64,000 bases of DNA from an uncultured Bacilli bacterium. GTDB lineage: Bacteria; Bacillota_I; Bacilli_A; RF39; UBA660. Both the position numbers and the translations under genes were made by a program. The notes below the pieces were generated by a model that saw only the letters and a list, made by a program, of their open reading frames with translations, ran no database searches and was not told where the DNA came from. The DNA is taken from the NCBI GenBank assembly GCA_944350315.1, contig CALVON010000025.1, positions 1 to 64,000 on the forward strand, in the 5' to 3' direction. Shown here piece after piece: positions 63,192 to 64,000 of the stretch; the stretch's first letter is position 1; the number at the start of each line of letters is the position of its first letter.

Positions 63192-64000
63192 TTAGTCGAT
63201 ATTTATTAATTCGTATTCACGACTTCCTAATTTATGCTGACATGCTGCTTCTATAGTATGAATTCCATGCCTTGATGTCATTCTTTCTATTAATGAGGCT
63301 TTTCCTTTATCTGGTGAATTAATTACAGAATCGTAACAAGCTTGATCTATAGCTACTGGATCTAGAGACGCAAAAATACCGATATCAGCCATTTCTGGTT
63401 TATGTGGATTAGGATCACAATCGCAATCTACTGATAAGTTATTAGCTACATTGATGTATATAATATTTTCTTTTCCTTTATAGTCAATAATTGATTTTAC
63501 AGCATCTGCCATAGATTCTAAGAAATCATCTTGTTTTGGAAGGTTAGCCCATGTCTTTTCTTGATCTAGACTTGTTCCAGCTGAATGAATATTTAATTTC
63601 CCTTTTGTTGATGCAAAACCTATAGCCATATTTTTTAATGCTCCGCCAAATCCACCCATTGCATGTCCTTTAAAGTGTGATAGACATAATATTGAATCAT
63701 ATTTATCGATGTTTTTACCAACAATATTTTTATTTAAATGAAATCCATTTTCTATGGGGATTTCAAAGTCGCCATCTTCATCCATAATGTCACATGGAGC
63801 AATTTTTTTAAATCCATGTTCTTCGATGACTTTCCAATGGTCTTTGGGATTTTGTCTTTTACCACCATAAGCGGTTCCACATTCAATAATTGTACCATTT
63901 AATTTTTGGACTAAATCTTTAATTAAATTGGGATCTAAGAAATTATTTCCTCCTGGTTCTCCAGTTGATATTTTAACTCCTACTTTTCCTTTTAAATCTA
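63192..64000 (-). CDS. DUF362 domain protein, 5' end cut by the window
   Basis: The frame is open to the window edge, so the start is missing; the visible part has about 268 residues, of which an internal Met at 63785 is not the real start. DUF362 features: KVGVKISTGEPGGNNFL, IIECGTAYGG, LCLSHFKGHAMGGFGGALKN (conserved K and H), CDCDPNPHKPEMADIG (Cys pair) and FASLDPVAIDQACYD. Members often carry a 4Fe-4S domain; none is visible in this part. Function unknown. Confidence 0.85.
   Translation of the reverse strand, partial: DLKGKVGVKISTGEPGGNNFLDPNLIKDLVQKLNGTIIECGTAYGGKRQNPKDHWKVIEEHGFKKIAPCDIMDEDGDFEIPIENGFHLNKNIVGKNIDKYDSILCLSHFKGHAMGGFGGALKNMAIGFASTKGKLNIHSAGTSLDQEKTWANLPKQDDFLESMADAVKSIIDYKGKENIIYINVANNLSVDCDCDPNPHKPEMADIGIFASLDPVAIDQACYDSVINSPDKGKASLIERMTSRHGIHTIEAACQHKLGSREYELINID

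Noticed and set aside
1-64000. A reverse transcriptase or template repeat for the DGR within the window
   Set aside because: I searched the translated frames for the YxDD-type catalytic motif in a fitting protein and for a second GC-rich stretch like the VR and found neither.

Overview
The window is AT-rich bacterial DNA with tightly packed genes, mostly on the minus strand, ribosome binding sites of the GGAGG type, and TGA used as a stop. The gene set (RpoD, sigma-E with SpoIIGA, sigma-G, an alpha/beta SASP, YlmC, YlbD/E/F, YutD, YqfQ-like and DUF2624 proteins, ComEA/ComEC, MreC/MreD) points to a low-GC spore-forming-type Bacillota of the class Bacilli or a close uncultured lineage. Many genes recall Bacillus subtilis neighbourhoods that have been broken up: dnaG-rpoD-trmK, yqfQ, and yqfT/nfo lie far apart in the window, and spoIIGA-sigE is separated from sigG.

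Layout. 1-0.13 kb: right end of an IS3-family element abutting trmK. 0.13-5.5 kb: trmK, rpoD, dnaG, queA and a YdcF-like protein. 5.6-15.6 kb: a cell-surface region with a LysM protein, several short exported beta-domain proteins (TasA/camelysin-like, SipW-type leaders), a prepilin peptidase and PilC, gap, and a large surface protein whose last 40 codons look like the variable region of a diversity-generating retroelement (DGR). 15.6-25.9 kb: yutD, a DUF4015 glycosidase-like protein, DUF192-gpsA, sigE-spoIIGA, comEC-comEA and a Big_2 adhesin-like protein. 26-35.3 kb: glyA, a UgtP/MurG-like glycosyltransferase, an HD protein, gltX flanked by tRNA-Glu(CTC) and tRNA-Gln(CTG), uppP, a GH31 protein and a Sel1 protein. 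35.3-40 kb: a sipW operon with a membrane-anchored repeat protein and a second large lectin-type surface protein. 40-53.6 kb: ArsP_2-type permease, SASP, thiI, mreCD, efp, rpmG, class B PBP, nfo, a prepilin, rsmD, pgeF. 53.6-64 kb: ylbF-E-D, typA, rnhB, ylmC-sigG, a nuclease, TspO, two redox lipoproteins with an HTH regulator, a frameshifted gene and a DUF362 protein cut by the window end.

How it works together. The strongest theme is a surface system. One SipW-type signal peptidase (39.3 kb) is encoded beside a membrane-anchored repeat protein and a lectin-type protein; at least six other proteins share a GATFAYW/GTLAYW-like leader and/or a recurring aromatic-W-L-D motif near the end of a beta domain. 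The lectin-type protein at 13.7 kb ends in a GC-rich stretch dominated by NNC codons, the mark left when AAC codons of a DGR template are randomised at adenines, followed by a GC-rich inverted repeat as in known DGR targets. No reverse transcriptase or template repeat lies in the window, so the retroelement would have to act in trans from elsewhere. My inference is a SipW-exported fibre or surface array carrying a DGR-diversified binding domain.

The rest is core housekeeping: replication, translation, envelope synthesis, DNA uptake and sporulation control. No CRISPR array, rRNA or prophage was seen, and no gene-free stretch exceeds 300 bases.
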